Shown here piece by piece: positions 16,429 through 25,637 of a DNA stretch of 64,000 bases. Every line of letters starts with the position of its first letter. The stretch's first letter is position 1. The position numbers and the translations under genes are program-made. The notes below the pieces were generated by a model. The model worked only from the letters and a program-made list of their open reading frames with translations, ran no database searches and was not told where the DNA came from. Source of the stretch: Rikenellaceae bacterium (lineage in GTDB: Bacteria; Bacteroidota; Bacteroidia; Bacteroidales; Rikenellaceae); the NCBI GenBank assembly GCA_015060075.1, contig SUZE01000001.1, forward strand, positions 62,001-126,000. The letters run 5' to 3'.

Positions 16429-18228
16429 CTATTCTACATCAATATCAAACGCCTTCTGCATGTAGTCAAACTCCGGCGTAACCTTGCGGATATGCTCCAC
16501 TCTGTCTTCGAGTTTTATCGGCTTCAACTTAAAGTCCATCTCCTTGACATCAATCTTCATATCCAACGAGCCTTTAACCCCTGCTATTGCAGCAATCGAG
16601 GTCAATATCTCGTAGCGCATCTCTATCAACTCATCTCGCAATGCCTCCGATGGTACAGCCAACTTCACCACATTGCCCTCGAATTCAATCTGCTCGAATG
16701 CCGAAACAAAGCGAGGTCGCTCCTTGCACATTTGCGCCACTATGCGCTCCTTTACCTGCGACATCTTTGCCTCGCTCGCAGGGTCTATTGTGATTTTTAC
16801 ACTCTTGCCATCAACCTCCGACTCATTTGAAACCTTTTCAAGCAACGATGTTATCGAGCCACCAAGTATTACCGAAGATTTAGGTTTAACCTCTACCACA
16901 GGCGTAGGTGTAATCTCCACCTTTTGTGGCTCTATTTTTTCAACGGTTGGCACCTGCTCCGATATTGGTTGAGGAGTTGGCGCAGGTGCTACCGTAGGCT
17001 GTTTTATCTCTTGCTCCACAACAGGCTGTGGCGTAGCCGCAACCTGTGGCTGTGTTGGTACAACAACTTGCTGTCTTGGCTCATTCAAATCGGGCAAATT
17101 ATATTTTGCCTCAATTGGGGCCGTCAGTTCATTGTTTTTTTTTTCGCCGAGTGTCGAAATCTTCATCAGCGTAAGTTCAACAAGCAGACGCTGCGATGAC
17201 GAGGTGCGCAACTTCGAATCCGCCTCGGTCAATAGCGATATCGCTCCAAAGAGGAATGCCGGCTCACACACTGCCGCCTGCTGGCGATACTTTTCGAGCA
17301 ACGAACCCGTATATTCAATCAACGATATTGCAGGACCTTTTGCAACGAGCAAATCTCGAAAATGCTGATTCAGACCACTCATAAAAATCTGTCCCGAAAA
17401 ACCTTTCGACAACACCGCATCGTACTCCAATAGTGCATTTACATAGTCGCCACGCAGGAGCAACTCAGTAAAACGGAAATAGGTTTCGTAGTCGAGGACA
17501 TTCAGCGTTGCCGCTACGGCGTGATACTCCAACTTAGTACCGCAGAACGACACCGCCTTATCGAACATCGACAACGCATCGCGCATACCTCCATCGGCCT
17601 TTTGGGCGATAAGGTTTAGCGACTCATCGTCAGCCTCTACACCCTCGCTTTGAGCGATGTAGCGCAAATATCCCACCGCATCCTCTACACGGATACGGTT
17701 GAAATCGTATATCTGACAACGAGATAAGATGGTTGGGATAATCTTATGCTTCTCGGTTGTGGCGAGGATAAAAATCGCATGCTTTGGCGGCTCCTCCAAG
17801 GTTTTCAAGAAGGCGTTGAACGCTGCCGAAGAGAGCATGTGAACCTCGTCAATGATAAATACTGAATATTGACCAATCTGCGGAAGAACACGCACCTGCT
17901 CGATAAGTTGGCGGATATCTTCGACCGAGTTGTTCGATGCGGCATCGAGCTCGTGAATATTGAGCGAACGATTTTCGTTGAACAACAAACACGAATCGCA
18001 CTTGTCGCACGCCTCGGCACCTACGGGGTGCTGGCAGTTTATAGCCTTTGCGAAGATTCTTGCACAAGTGGTTTTACCCACGCCACGAGGACCGCAAAAG
18101 AGGTAGGCATGCGCCAATTGACCACGCTCGATAGCATTTTTCAATGTCGAGGTGATATGATTTTGTCCTACCACACTTGCGAAGGTGGCAGGGCGATACT
18201 TTCGAGCCGATACGATAAACTTCTCCAT
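16429..18228 (-). CDS. dnaX: DNA polymerase III subunit gamma/tau
   Basis: DnaX is the clamp-loader ATPase of the replicative polymerase. The 599-residue protein has Walker A GPRGVGKTTCAR, the zinc site C-x8-C-x2-C-x2-C (CQHPVGAEACDKCDSC), the DExx box IIDEVHML, sensor 1 ILATTEKHK and the arginine-finger motif LSRC. Residues about 385-450 form a Pro/Val/Glu/Gln-rich linker before a conserved C-terminal domain. The track start (18237) is a GTG; the ATG nine bases further in, MEKFIVSARKYRP, matches the family. A TAACTTTG -7 element lies 8 nt upstream of the ATG. The 25-bp element shared with the acyltransferase gene lies beyond it. Confidence 0.96.
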   Translation of the reverse strand: MEKFIVSARKYRPATFASVVGQNHITSTLKNAIERGQLAHAYLFCGPRGVGKTTCARIFAKAINCQHPVGAEACDKCDSCLLFNENRSLNIHELDAASNNSVEDIRQLIEQVRVLPQIGQYSVFIIDEVHMLSSAAFNAFLKTLEEPPKHAIFILATTEKHKIIPTILSRCQIYDFNRIRVEDAVGYLRYIAQSEGVEADDESLNLIAQKADGGMRDALSMFDKAVSFCGTKLEYHAVAATLNVLDYETYFRFTELLLRGDYVNALLEYDAVLSKGFSGQIFMSGLNQHFRDLLVAKGPAISLIEYTGSLLEKYRQQAAVCEPAFLFGAISLLTEADSKLRTSSSQRLLVELTLMKISTLGEKKNNELTAPIEAKYNLPDLNEPRQQVVVPTQPQVAATPQPVVEQEIKQPTVAPAPTPQPISEQVPTVEKIEPQKVEITPTPVVEVKPKSSVILGGSITSLLEKVSNESEVDGKSVKITIDPASEAKMSQVKERIVAQMCKERPRFVSAFEQIEFEGNVVKLAVPSEALRDELIEMRYEILTSIAAIAGVKGSLDMKIDVKEMDFKLKPIKLEDRVEHIRKVTPEFDYMQKAFDIDVE

Positions 18229-18236
18229 AATCGCCA

Positions 18237-18244
18237 CAAAGTTA
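18237..18244 (-). promoter_or_regulatory. -7 element for dnaX
   Basis: On the minus strand TAACTTTG matches TAnnTTTG, 8 nt before the ATG. It is half of a perfect hairpin, ACAAAGTT-aata-AACTTTGT (18236-18255), which might be an operator. Confidence 0.55.
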
Positions 18245-18265
18245 ATAAACTTTGTCTATTTCTTG

Positions 18266-18290
18266 ACAATTTTACGCCAAAATGTCGCTC
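18266..18290. repeat. 25-bp direct repeat, copy 1 (upstream of dnaX)
   Basis: This copy is identical over 25 bp to 19418-19442. It contains ATTTTACGCCAAAAT, a near palindrome. Both copies lie just upstream of -7 elements reading leftward. Confidence 0.85.
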
Positions 18291-18311
18291 TTAACTAACT
18301 TTTTTAACTCG

Positions 18312-19406
18312 TTAGGCTCGGCTACCGAGTATAAATGCGGTAAATTTTGGCAGAAGTCGTTTCAATAAGTGGAAAAGTCCAACTCCCAAAAGCAGTATCA
18401 CTGCAAAGGTCGAAAAGTAGATAACGAAATATGCTACATCGGTTGTAGGTTTGAAAAATCTCAATGCCAATCTCTGTAACAGTGCCAACGGAACATAGTG
18501 ATATACAAAGATGAAAAAGTAGCTCGAACTAAGCCATACAGGCATTCGCCAACCTTGACTATTTACCAAATAGTGAGCGAGATACATTACAAGTATTGAA
18601 CCTACAAGTATCGCCACTTCGTATGCGATATTATCCATCACACCCTTACCAATAAACACCCCTGCGATTGCGAGGGCATAGAGCAATAGCCCCACGACAA
18701 GTACCCCAACTCGGAACTTCGGAACAGCGACCTTGTGTATCGCAAACCACGCACCCAACGAGAAGAAAAATACAAATTTGGGGAATAGCCAAATTAGCGC
18801 CCTATTCAATGGCAGGCACGATAGCCACAAGCACAACATTGTAGCTATAAAGAGTGCGCCTACCAACCTATTTTTAAGCAGTAGATAGACCAATGGCGAA
18901 AGCACAACCATAACCAGAAGGTTGCGAACATACCACAATGGTACATTTATAGGGCTTATCGTGCCATCAACGCACCAAAACGCCTTAATCCATTCAAGCG
19001 GAGTGTAGTCGCAAACTCTTGTATGCTCGCCCGAAAAGAGTTGCGGAACGATGCTTTGACCTATAAAGTAGAGCAGTATAACCACCGCATTCCAGAAGAG
19101 ATAGGGCACAACTACCGAGCGTAATCTGCGCTTTAATTTATCGCAATAGAGGCGAGGTGTAAAACTCTCTATATTGCGAAAAAAGAGATAACCCGATATA
19201 AGTAAAAAGTTTGGAACTGCCACCCTCGCAACGATTTTTGACAGTACAAACGAACATTTTGCAAAACACTCAACTTCCGCATTTGCCATTGCACTCGATA
19301 TAAACGAGTGGCACAACACTACACATACTATCAGCGGAAAGCGCAAGAAGGAGAGTGTTTCGAGCAGTGATTGCTCCTCGGTTGATGATATTTTGCAACT
19401 TTTCAT
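18312..19406 (-). CDS. acyltransferase 3 family membrane protein
   Basis: The 364-residue protein has about ten hydrophobic helices. It begins with the family pattern LSFLRFPLIVCVVLCH, where the first conserved His lies, followed by NFLLISGYLFF and later conserved Arg/Trp-rich loops. These integral membrane enzymes O-acylate surface polysaccharides or other exported compounds; the acceptor is unknown. The gene is flanked by a 25-bp perfect direct repeat. Its ATG is only 4 nt from a TAACTTTG promoter element, so its mRNA may be leaderless. Confidence 0.82.
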   Translation of the reverse strand: MKSCKISSTEEQSLLETLSFLRFPLIVCVVLCHSFISSAMANAEVECFAKCSFVLSKIVARVAVPNFLLISGYLFFRNIESFTPRLYCDKLKRRLRSVVVPYLFWNAVVILLYFIGQSIVPQLFSGEHTRVCDYTPLEWIKAFWCVDGTISPINVPLWYVRNLLVMVVLSPLVYLLLKNRLVGALFIATMLCLWLSCLPLNRALIWLFPKFVFFFSLGAWFAIHKVAVPKFRVGVLVVGLLLYALAIAGVFIGKGVMDNIAYEVAILVGSILVMYLAHYLVNSQGWRMPVWLSSSYFFIFVYHYVPLALLQRLALRFFKPTTDVAYFVIYFSTFAVILLLGVGLFHLLKRLLPKFTAFILGSRA

Positions 19407-19410
19407 ACGG

Positions 19411-19442
19411 CAAAGTTACAATTTTACGCCAAAATGTCGCTC
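19411..19442 (-). promoter_or_regulatory. acyltransferase -7 element plus 25-bp repeat copy 2
   Basis: Minus-strand TAACTTTG (19418-19411) is followed by CCGT and the ATG at 19406. The 25-bp repeat shared with the dnaX upstream region occupies 19418-19442 and overlaps the first base of the -7 element. Confidence 0.6.
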
Positions 19443-19585
19443 GTATGTCACAATTTTTGCCATCATTACGGTCAAAAAGCGTCAAAACGACACCCAAAAC
19501 CACTTGGCAGAAGATTTGTGGTCGTTGAGAGTCGAGAGCGAAAAACTAAAACTTTAAGCGCTACCTATTAAGCGAACGGAGTGAG

Positions 19586-19640
19586 CGCCCCCAGTAAGGG
19601 CGGAACGCCCGCCCCCAGTAACCCCCAGAAACTCTGCGCC
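19586..19640 (+). repeat. C-rich nonamer-type repeats before clpB
   Basis: CCCCCAGTA recurs, spaced by GGGCGG / CGCCC hairpin-like sequence (AAGGGCGGAACGCCC), then CCCCCAGAA. These words resemble the 9-bp words near 40600 and 41294. The region takes the place where the ClpB N domain would be encoded. Confidence 0.6.
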
Positions 19641-19694
19641 TTGACAAGGGTAGGAGTTCGGAAAACTGAAAACAAAAAACTAAAATATAAAGCT

Positions 19695-21845
19695 ATGAAT
19701 AACAATCAAAAGCACGAGGCTCTATCACGCTATGCGATAGACCTCAACGAACAGGCACAAAAGGGTAAGTTGGACCCTGTAATCGGTCGTGACGAGGAGA
19801 TTCGCCGAGTATTGCAGATTCTCTCGCGCCGTACCAAAAACAACCCCGTACTCGTAGGTGAGGCGGGTGTCGGAAAGACCGCTATTGTGGAGGGCATTGC
19901 TCATCGAATTATCGATGGCGATGTACCCGAAAATCTCCGCTCGAAGCGAATCTTCTCGCTCGATATGGGCGCACTGATTGCAGGTGCAAAGTATCAGGGC
20001 GAATTTGAGGAGCGACTCAAAGCAGTAATTAACGAAGTCGTTGAGAGTGAGGGAGAAGTACTGCTCTTTATCGATGAGATTCACACCCTTGTCGGGGCAG
20101 GAAAAACAAGCGGTGCAATGGACGCAGCAAACATTTTGAAACCTGCGCTTGCGCGTGGCGAGTTGCGCACCATCGGAGCGACCACGCTTGATGAATTTCA
20201 GAAGTATTTTGAGCAGGATAAGGCGCTCGAACGCCGTTTCCAAAAGGTGATGGTCGATGAGCCTTCACCCGAGGATTCAATCTCCATTTTGCGAGGTTTG
20301 AAGGAGCGTTACGAAAACCACCACAAGGTACGTATCAAGGATGAGGCGATAGTCTCGGCTGTGGAGTTGTCGCACCGCTACATAACCACCCGATTCTTGC
20401 CCGACAAGGCGATTGATTTGGTCGATGAGGCGGCATCACGACTCCGTTTGGAGATGAACTCCGTACCCGAGGAGTTGGATTCGCTTGACCGCCGTATCCG
20501 CCAGCTCGAAATTGAGCGTGAGGCTATTCGCCGCGAGGGGGATAAGGAGCGTATTGCAGCTCTCGACAAGGATATCAAGGAGTTGAAGACAAAATCCTCT
20601 TCGATGCGAGCAAAGTGGGAGGGTGAGCGCGACCTTATCCGCAAAATTCAGCAGAACAAGGAGCGCATCGAGCAGCTCAAAATCGAGGCCCAGCAGGCGG
20701 AGCGCACAGGCGATTACGGCAAGGTAGCCGAGATTCGCTACGGCTCTATTGTTGAGGCGGAGAACAAGATTGCTGAACTCAAAGCGCAACTTAAAGAGCA
20801 GACTTCGGGCGGCTCTATGATTAAGGAGGAGGTCGATGCCGAAGATATCGCCGAGGTTGTATCTCGTTGGACGGGAATACCCGTAAAAAGAATGTTGGCG
20901 TCCGAGCGCGAAAAGTTGCTCAATATGGAGTCGGCACTCCACGCCCGTGTGGTTGGTCAGGAGCAGGCGATAAGTGTTGTTTCCGATGCTGTACGCCGTG
21001 CGAGGGCAGGACTATCCGATGCCCGCAAACCTATCGGCTCGTTTATCTTCCTCGGCTCTACGGGTGTCGGCAAGACCGAGTTGGCGCGTGCTTTGGCGGA
21101 GTTTCTGTTCAACGATGAGAATATGATGACTCGAATAGATATGAGCGAATATCAGGAGCGACACGCCGTATCGCGTTTGGTCGGAGCGCCTCCGGGATAT
21201 GTCGGCTACGATGAGGGCGGACAACTCACCGAGGCGGTGCGCCGTAAACCATACTCGGTTGTGCTGCTCGATGAGATTGAGAAGGCTCACCCCGATGTAT
21301 TCAATATCTTGTTACAGGTGCTTGACGATGGTCGTTTGACCGACAACAAAGGTCGTACGGTCGATTTCCGCAATACGATAATTATTATGACCTCGAATAT
21401 GGGGGCATTCACCATTCAAGAAAGATTTTCGCGTGCTATGAGTGAGGGTGGAGAGGTGCCGGCAGAGATTGTCGAAGATACTCGCCGAGAGGTTGTCGAG
21501 CAGTTGAAGCAGCACTTAAAACCCGAATTTTTGAACCGTATTGACGAGATTGTGATGTTCGAGCCGTTGAGCGAGAAGGATATTTACAAAATTGTCGATA
21601 TACAACTTGCTATCGTGCATAAGATGCTCAAACAGAGTGGTGTTGAGTTGCGAGTTACCGAGAAGGCTCGCAAATGGATAGCCCATATCGGCTACGATGC
21701 GGCATACGGCGCACGACCTGTAAAGCGAGTTATTCAGCGAGAGGTGATAAACGAACTGTCGAAGCGTATCTTGGCGGGCAAGGTTGATAAGTCGCAACCG
21801 ATTGTTATCGACTGCACGAATGACCAGCTAACTTTCAAAAACTAA
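19695..21845 (+). CDS. clpB: ClpB-type disaggregase lacking the N-terminal domain
   Basis: This Hsp100 ATPase threads aggregated protein with DnaK. The 716-residue protein has AAA-1 (Walker [14 protein letters not shown], Walker [11 protein letters not shown]), a full ClpB-length coiled-coil middle domain (about residues 250-365, including [18 protein letters not shown]) and AAA-2 ([25 protein letters not shown]). The middle domain marks it as ClpB rather than ClpA/ClpC. Full ClpB is about 860 residues; here the protein begins at the linker ([23 protein letters not shown]), so the substrate-binding N domain is absent. The in-frame extension to 19581 is repeat sequence without domain similarity. 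E. coli makes a comparable short form by internal initiation. Confidence 0.9.
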   Translation: MNNNQKHEALSRYAIDLNEQAQKGKLDPVIGRDEEIRRVLQILSRRTKNNPVLVGEAGVGKTAIVEGIAHRIIDGDVPENLRSKRIFSLDMGALIAGAKYQGEFEERLKAVINEVVESEGEVLLFIDEIHTLVGAGKTSGAMDAANILKPALARGELRTIGATTLDEFQKYFEQDKALERRFQKVMVDEPSPEDSISILRGLKERYENHHKVRIKDEAIVSAVELSHRYITTRFLPDKAIDLVDEAASRLRLEMNSVPEELDSLDRRIRQLEIEREAIRREGDKERIAALDKDIKELKTKSSSMRAKWEGERDLIRKIQQNKERIEQLKIEAQQAERTGDYGKVAEIRYGSIVEAENKIAELKAQLKEQTSGGSMIKEEVDAEDIAEVVSRWTGIPVKRMLASEREKLLNMESALHARVVGQEQAISVVSDAVRRARAGLSDARKPIGSFIFLGSTGVGKTELARALAEFLFNDENMMTRIDMSEYQERHAVSRLVGAPPGYVGYDEGGQLTEAVRRKPYSVVLLDEIEKAHPDVFNILLQVLDDGRLTDNKGRTVDFRNTIIIMTSNMGAFTIQERFSRAMSEGGEVPAEIVEDTRREVVEQLKQHLKPEFLNRIDEIVMFEPLSEKDIYKIVDIQLAIVHKMLKQSGVELRVTEKARKWIAHIGYDAAYGARPVKRVIQREVINELSKRILAGKVDKSQPIVIDCTNDQLTFKN

Positions 21846-21889
21846 AAGTTTTCCGCTTTAACCCTGCTACGCAGGCTTTTCCTCCTTCG

Positions 21890-21933
21890 CGCCAAGGCAT
21901 AGTCTGCAAGCAGCCTCTGCACTCGGCTTGGCG
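21890..21933 (+). other. imperfect hairpin downstream of clpB
   Basis: CGCCAAG at 21890 pairs with CTTGGCG at 21927 around a GC-rich loop that contains smaller pairing stretches. There is no U-tract. It may be a degenerate repeat or a 3' structure. Confidence 0.35.
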
Positions 21934-21942
21934 TCGGTTCCG

Positions 21943-22027
21943 TTTTCCCACTCCAAGCGAAAATCGAAAAAACTAAAAGTTTTCCGCTTTCCGCTTTCAG
22001 TTTTCAGTTTTTTACGCTATCTTTACC
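21943..22027 (+). repeat. promoter-bearing repeat, copy 1, with TTTTCCG heptads
   Basis: The segment TTTTCCCACT..AAGCGAAAA..CGAAAAA..AAAAGTTTTCCG plus heptads and CTATCTTT is shared with 44008-44089 upstream of dprA. The -7-like TATCTTTA lies at its end, before the C_GCAxxG gene. Confidence 0.75.
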
Positions 22028-22042
22028 GAAAATATTTCGAGT

Positions 22043-22540
22043 ATGGATAGCGTAAAATTTTGTGCTGAGGAGCGTGCGCAGCATGCAAAAAAGTACTTCC
22101 AGGAGGGGTATAATTGTGCGCAGTCGGTAGCACTTGCGTATGCTGATATAACCTCACTTGACGAGGAGATGGTGGCTAAGATAACAGCATCATTCGGAGG
22201 CGGCATGGGACGTCTGCGTGAGGTGTGCGGTGCAGTTAGCGGAATGGCTTTCTTGGCAGGTTTTATATCACCTTGTCCTACCGCAGACAATGCTGTCGCA
22301 AAAAAAGCGAACTACGCTTTGGTACAAGATTTTGCGGAGAAGTTCCGAGAGCAGAATGGTGCGATAGTTTGTCGAACACTGCTCGGACTTGACCGCCCGA
22401 AAGATGAACCGACACCATCGGCTCGTACGGCAGAGTACTACAAGAAACGCCCTTGTGCCGATTTGGTCTACGATGCGGCGTTGATTGTTGGCAAGTACCT
22501 CGCAAACGGAAAACGGAAAACGGAAAGCGGAAAACTATAA
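22043..22540 (+). CDS. C_GCAxxG_C_C family redox-type protein
   Basis: The 165-residue protein carries the family pattern of conserved Cys: GYNCAQSV, FGGGMGRLREVCGAVSG, ISPCP, GAIVCRTLLG and KKRPCADLV. Members are thought to bind metal or act in redox chemistry, often near oxidoreductases; the exact role is unknown. The last 11 residues (NGKRKTESGKL) and the stop come from a CGGAAA heptad array, so the native C terminus probably ends near KYLA. A TTTTCCG array lies upstream in the inverse orientation, so the gene is bracketed by inverted heptad arrays. Confidence 0.8.
   Translation: MDSVKFCAEERAQHAKKYFQEGYNCAQSVALAYADITSLDEEMVAKITASFGGGMGRLREVCGAVSGMAFLAGFISPCPTADNAVAKKANYALVQDFAEKFREQNGAIVCRTLLGLDRPKDEPTPSARTAEYYKKRPCADLVYDAALIVGKYLANGKRKTESGKL
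22506..22535 (+). repeat. heptad array ACGGAAA in the 3' end of the C_GCAxxG gene
   Basis: Units ACGGAAA, ACGGAAA, ACGGAAA and GCGGAAA run into the stop codon. They are the reverse complement type of the TTTTCCG array at 21978. Confidence 0.85.
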
Positions 22541-22560
22541 AATTACAATACTAAACAGTT

Positions 22561-22950
22561 ATGACAAAGATTATTACTATTGCGGCACAGAACGCACCAA
22601 AGGCGGTTGGTCCTTATTCGCAAGCCCGCAAGGCTGTCGAGGCGGAGGCTACACTCTATGTTTCGGGACAACTCCCAATCAACCCTGCAACAGGTACCAT
22701 GCCTGAAACTATCGAGGAGCAGACTCGCCAGTCGCTCGATAACCTCGGTGCAATTCTTCACGAGGCGGGAATGGGCTATTCGGATATCGTAAAGACAACC
22801 GTTTTGCTCGATGATATTAAGGATTTTGCAGCGATGAATGCAGTGTATGCCGAGTACTTCGAGGGTGAGAAACCTGCTCGTATGTGTTACGAGGTTGCGG
22901 CTCTTCCGATGGGCGCAAAGGTTGAGATTGATGCGGTCGCAGTGAGATAA
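22561..22950 (+). CDS. ridA: RidA family enamine/imine deaminase
   Basis: RidA hydrolyses reactive 2-aminoacrylate and related imines released by PLP enzymes, protecting metabolism. The 129-residue protein has AVGPYSQA, LYVSGQLPI and the C-terminal signature with the catalytic Arg, KPARMCYEVAALPMGAKVEIDAVA. It follows the C_GCAxxG gene after 20 nt and ends at a strong terminator. The PLP enzyme tryptophanase elsewhere in the window is one possible source of its substrate type. Confidence 0.95.
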   Translation: MTKIITIAAQNAPKAVGPYSQARKAVEAEATLYVSGQLPINPATGTMPETIEEQTRQSLDNLGAILHEAGMGYSDIVKTTVLLDDIKDFAAMNAVYAEYFEGEKPARMCYEVAALPMGAKVEIDAVAVR

Positions 22951-22968
22951 CCGAAAGTCGGCAAATAG

Positions 22969-23012
22969 AGTAGTGGGTGTCCAGATAGTTTGGGCACCCA
23001 CTACTTATTATA
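22969..23012 (+). terminator. terminator after ridA
   Basis: AGTAGTGGGTGTCC-agatagttt-GGGCACCCACTACT forms a 14-bp stem with one G-U pair, followed by TATTATAT. It lies between the convergent ridA and tsaE and may serve both. Confidence 0.85.
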
Positions 23013-23019
23013 TAATATA

Positions 23020-23445
23020 TTACACTATTGCATCTATCGTGAAACGGCGTTCTGTTGGCGATAGTATCTCTATTTTAACCTTCATTGCCTCTTCGGGCAA
23101 TAAATCCTCGATTAATTCGGGCCACTCAATAAGGCATAAGTCCCCGGAGTAGAAGTACTCCTCATATCCCATATCGAAAACCTCTTCGATGCGGTTGATT
23201 CGATAGAAGTCGAAGTGATATACAGCCTCTCCCTCAGATGTTGCATATTGATTGACGAGTGCAAAAGTCGGACTTGTAACGCTATCTTTCGAGCCGAGAT
23301 GCTCCATAATAGCACTTATAAGGGTAGTTTTGCCGGCTCCCATCGGTCCGCAAAATGCAACTATATTGCGACCATCAAGCGATGTAATAACCTCGTCAGC
23401 GACTTCTTTCAGCCCTTCGAGTGAATCAATTATAATCTCTTTCAT
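23020..23445 (-). CDS. tsaE: tRNA t6A biosynthesis ATPase TsaE
   Basis: TsaE powers the TsaBD complex that makes N6-threonylcarbamoyladenosine on tRNAs reading ANN codons. From MKEIIIDSLEGLKEVADEV (ATG at 23445) the protein is 141 residues, the usual size. It has the P-loop GPMGAGKTTLI, SPTFALVNQY, HFDFYRI and CLIEWPELIEDLLP. The track start 75 codons upstream has no family match and crosses the promoter region of the divergent AraC gene. Confidence 0.93.
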   Translation of the reverse strand: MKEIIIDSLEGLKEVADEVITSLDGRNIVAFCGPMGAGKTTLISAIMEHLGSKDSVTSPTFALVNQYATSEGEAVYHFDFYRINRIEEVFDMGYEEYFYSGDLCLIEWPELIEDLLPEEAMKVKIEILSPTERRFTIDAIV

Positions 23446-23598
23446 AAACGAACATTTCCCAATACAAAGATAATAAAAGAATTTTACAACTCCCTCTTTT
23501 TTCATTGAAATTAGGGGGACTTTGTAGTTTTTTAGAGCGTTTAGGCGCTTTTTTACCTCATTAGGGTTACATTTTAATAGTGAATACTCCTTTTGGGA

Positions 23599-23606
23599 TA
23601 TATTTG
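23599..23606 (+). promoter_or_regulatory. -7 element for the AraC-type gene
   Basis: TATATTTG matches TAnnTTTG about 82 nt before the chosen ATG. The leader therefore spans the region the ORF track reads as an N-terminal extension. Confidence 0.5.
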
Positions 23607-23688
23607 TGTCGTGATGGTCACTGAGTGGCAAAGTCGCAATAGTCATGCACTTATTTACATTGTTAAACACATAAAAAGTAAAACTATT

Positions 23689-24588
23689 ATGAATTACAGA
23701 ACAGATGAACCCTCTACCATGACACTGTCGTCAGATGTCGTAAAGATTACCGAGCGTGAAAATTCGGGCGTACGCTCATTGTCGCTTACCCGTATGGCTA
23801 TCGGATATGTGTTGTCCGGTACGAAGTATATCTATCACAACGACCTCTCCTTCTCAATAGAGGAGGGCAGTGCCTTTGTGCTTGATGCAGGATTTCACTA
23901 CGAGGAGAATGTTGTTGGTGACAATGGTCGGTTTGAGCAGATAACATTCTTTATCACTCCGCAAACATTGCAACAAGTTATCTTCGGCTTAAATATCAAC
24001 TATGGGTTGTCATTCTCTTCACGACACTCTTGCGCCAACTGCATATCCCGCAACTTTGCTTCATGCAGGGCATCTATGCCGTTGCGAAACTTTTTCGTAG
24101 GGATAGATTTGTCGCTGCGCAATTCGGGCTTGTTGCACAATGATGTCGGGCAACGTATCAAACTTAATGAGTTGATATATCTGATTCTCTCCGATGATGA
24201 TGGGTGTATAAGGCGAAAGGTACTGCGTTCGGCAGATGCCGATTCGGGACACTTCATAAATATTATCTACGAGAACATATTTAACGACATCTCTATCGAA
24301 CACCTCGCCGAATTGACAAATCGCTCCTTGACCTCGTTTAAGAAGGAGTTTAAGCGACTCTTTAATGCTCCACCTCATCGATGGATTATCGAACAACGAC
24401 TCGACCGTGCCAAAATTATGCTTGCATCGACAAATCGTACCGTATCGGAGATTGGGACGGAGTGTGCCTTTTCAAATATTTCACACTTTATAAAGCTGTT
24501 TAAGCAGAGATACAATGACACTCCTGCATCATTTCGCCGCCGACATTCGGGAGTCGATAATAACGAAGATGTGGCAGCGGTGAGTTAA
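23689..24588 (+). CDS. AraC family transcriptional regulator
   Basis: The 299-residue protein has a variable sensor half and a C-terminal AraC DNA-binding domain with two helix-turn-helix motifs: DISIEHLAELTNRSLTSFKKEF and the more conserved RTVSEIGTECAFSNISHFIKLFKQRYNDTPASFRRR. The N-terminal half holds several Cys (SCANCISRNFASC), possibly a metal or redox site. MNYRTDEP at 23689 is preferred over the track start because a TATATTTG promoter lies between. The target is unknown; tsaE (divergent) and a glycosyltransferase (downstream) are neighbours. Confidence 0.88.
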   Translation: MNYRTDEPSTMTLSSDVVKITERENSGVRSLSLTRMAIGYVLSGTKYIYHNDLSFSIEEGSAFVLDAGFHYEENVVGDNGRFEQITFFITPQTLQQVIFGLNINYGLSFSSRHSCANCISRNFASCRASMPLRNFFVGIDLSLRNSGLLHNDVGQRIKLNELIYLILSDDDGCIRRKVLRSADADSGHFINIIYENIFNDISIEHLAELTNRSLTSFKKEFKRLFNAPPHRWIIEQRLDRAKIMLASTNRTVSEIGTECAFSNISHFIKLFKQRYNDTPASFRRRHSGVDNNEDVAAVS

Positions 24589-24657
24589 TATGCGAATTTT
24601 TTTGCCTATAAATTAAAATAATTGTCTTGCAGAGGGGATAATCCTGCAAAAAAATAT

Positions 24658-24665
24658 TACCTTTG
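24658..24665 (+). promoter_or_regulatory. -7 element directly before the glycosyltransferase ATG
   Basis: TATTACCTTTG contains TACCTTTG ending 4 nt before the ATG (CGGC spacer). Transcription would start at or next to the A of the start codon, giving a leaderless mRNA. Confidence 0.55.
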
Positions 24666-24669
24666 CGGC

Positions 24670-25566
24670 ATGGAATTATCAATAGTTATATCAACATATA
24701 ATAATGCGGCATCTCTTGAACGAGCACTCAAATCGGTGGCGATGCAAGATGCCGACAAATCTGTTTGGGAGTGTGTGGTGGTAAATAATAACTCCACCGA
24801 TGACACAGCAGAGCGAGTAGCTGCTTTCGCAAAGGCACACAGTGATATAAATATAAAGTTGGTAGATGAGCCACAACAGGGTTTGTCCTATGCTCGTAAT
24901 CGCGGTATTGCAGAGTCGAAAGGTCAATTTGTCGCCTTCATAGATGATGACGAAACTATTAATGAGGGCTTCGTGTCGGCATATATAGACCTTTTCCGTA
25001 ATCATGGCGCATTTGTGGGTTCGGGAGCGTTGAAGGTGTGCTACGAAACAGCTCGTCCGAAATGGATGTCTTATTACACCGAAAAGATGATTGCCAATCC
25101 GTTGGATTTGGGTTCGGAGATTATAACCATCACCCGTACTATTACTCCAACGGGTGGAAACATGGCGTTCAACAGAGAGGTTTTTAATCTCTACGGCAAT
25201 TTTGATACAAACCTCGGTCGCAAAGGTGGTGAGTTGTTCGGTGGTGAGGAGAATGATTTGTTTGAGAGAATCCGCGACCTCGGCGAGAGAATATTCTACA
25301 CACCGCACGCAATCGCCTATCACCATATCTCAGACAAGAAACTCACACCTGAGTATTTCGACAAGTTGAGCTATGGTGTCGGCGTAAGTAAACGCATGCG
25401 TGCCGAGAAGAGAGATTCATTGGAGGAATTATATAGCGATGAAAAGGCTAAACGCCGCTATACACTGTTGCTGTCAATCTTCTACATTCTTACTTTTCGA
25501 CCGCAAAAGGCAATCTGGTTGCGCCGCATGCGCAATGGCATCTCGAAGGGCATTTTCGAGAAGTAG
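24670..25566 (+). CDS. family 2 glycosyltransferase
   Basis: The 298-residue GT-A enzyme starts MELSIVISTYNNAASLERAL. It has VVNNNSTDDT, LSYARNRGIAESKGQFVAFIDDDETI with the metal-binding DDD, and GGEENDLFERIRDLG for the catalytic base region. GT2 enzymes transfer sugars from nucleotide donors, often to surface polysaccharide; donor and acceptor are unknown. It is solitary, ending in a terminator shared with the convergent ctp gene. Confidence 0.9.
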   Translation: MELSIVISTYNNAASLERALKSVAMQDADKSVWECVVVNNNSTDDTAERVAAFAKAHSDINIKLVDEPQQGLSYARNRGIAESKGQFVAFIDDDETINEGFVSAYIDLFRNHGAFVGSGALKVCYETARPKWMSYYTEKMIANPLDLGSEIITITRTITPTGGNMAFNREVFNLYGNFDTNLGRKGGELFGGEENDLFERIRDLGERIFYTPHAIAYHHISDKKLTPEYFDKLSYGVGVSKRMRAEKRDSLEELYSDEKAKRRYTLLLSIFYILTFRPQKAIWLRRMRNGISKGIFEK

Positions 25567-25587
25567 AGTTTAAGGCTTATTCATATC

Positions 25588-25624
25588 AGAGGGGCAATCG
25601 TATGACTGCCCCTCTATATTTTTT
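25588..25624 (+). terminator. terminator after the glycosyltransferase gene
   Basis: AGAGGGGCA-atcgtatgac-TGCCCCTCT with ATATTTTTTT after it is a 9-bp GC-rich stem with a U-tract. Confidence 0.88.
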
Positions 25625-25637
25625 TCGGTGGTGATTG

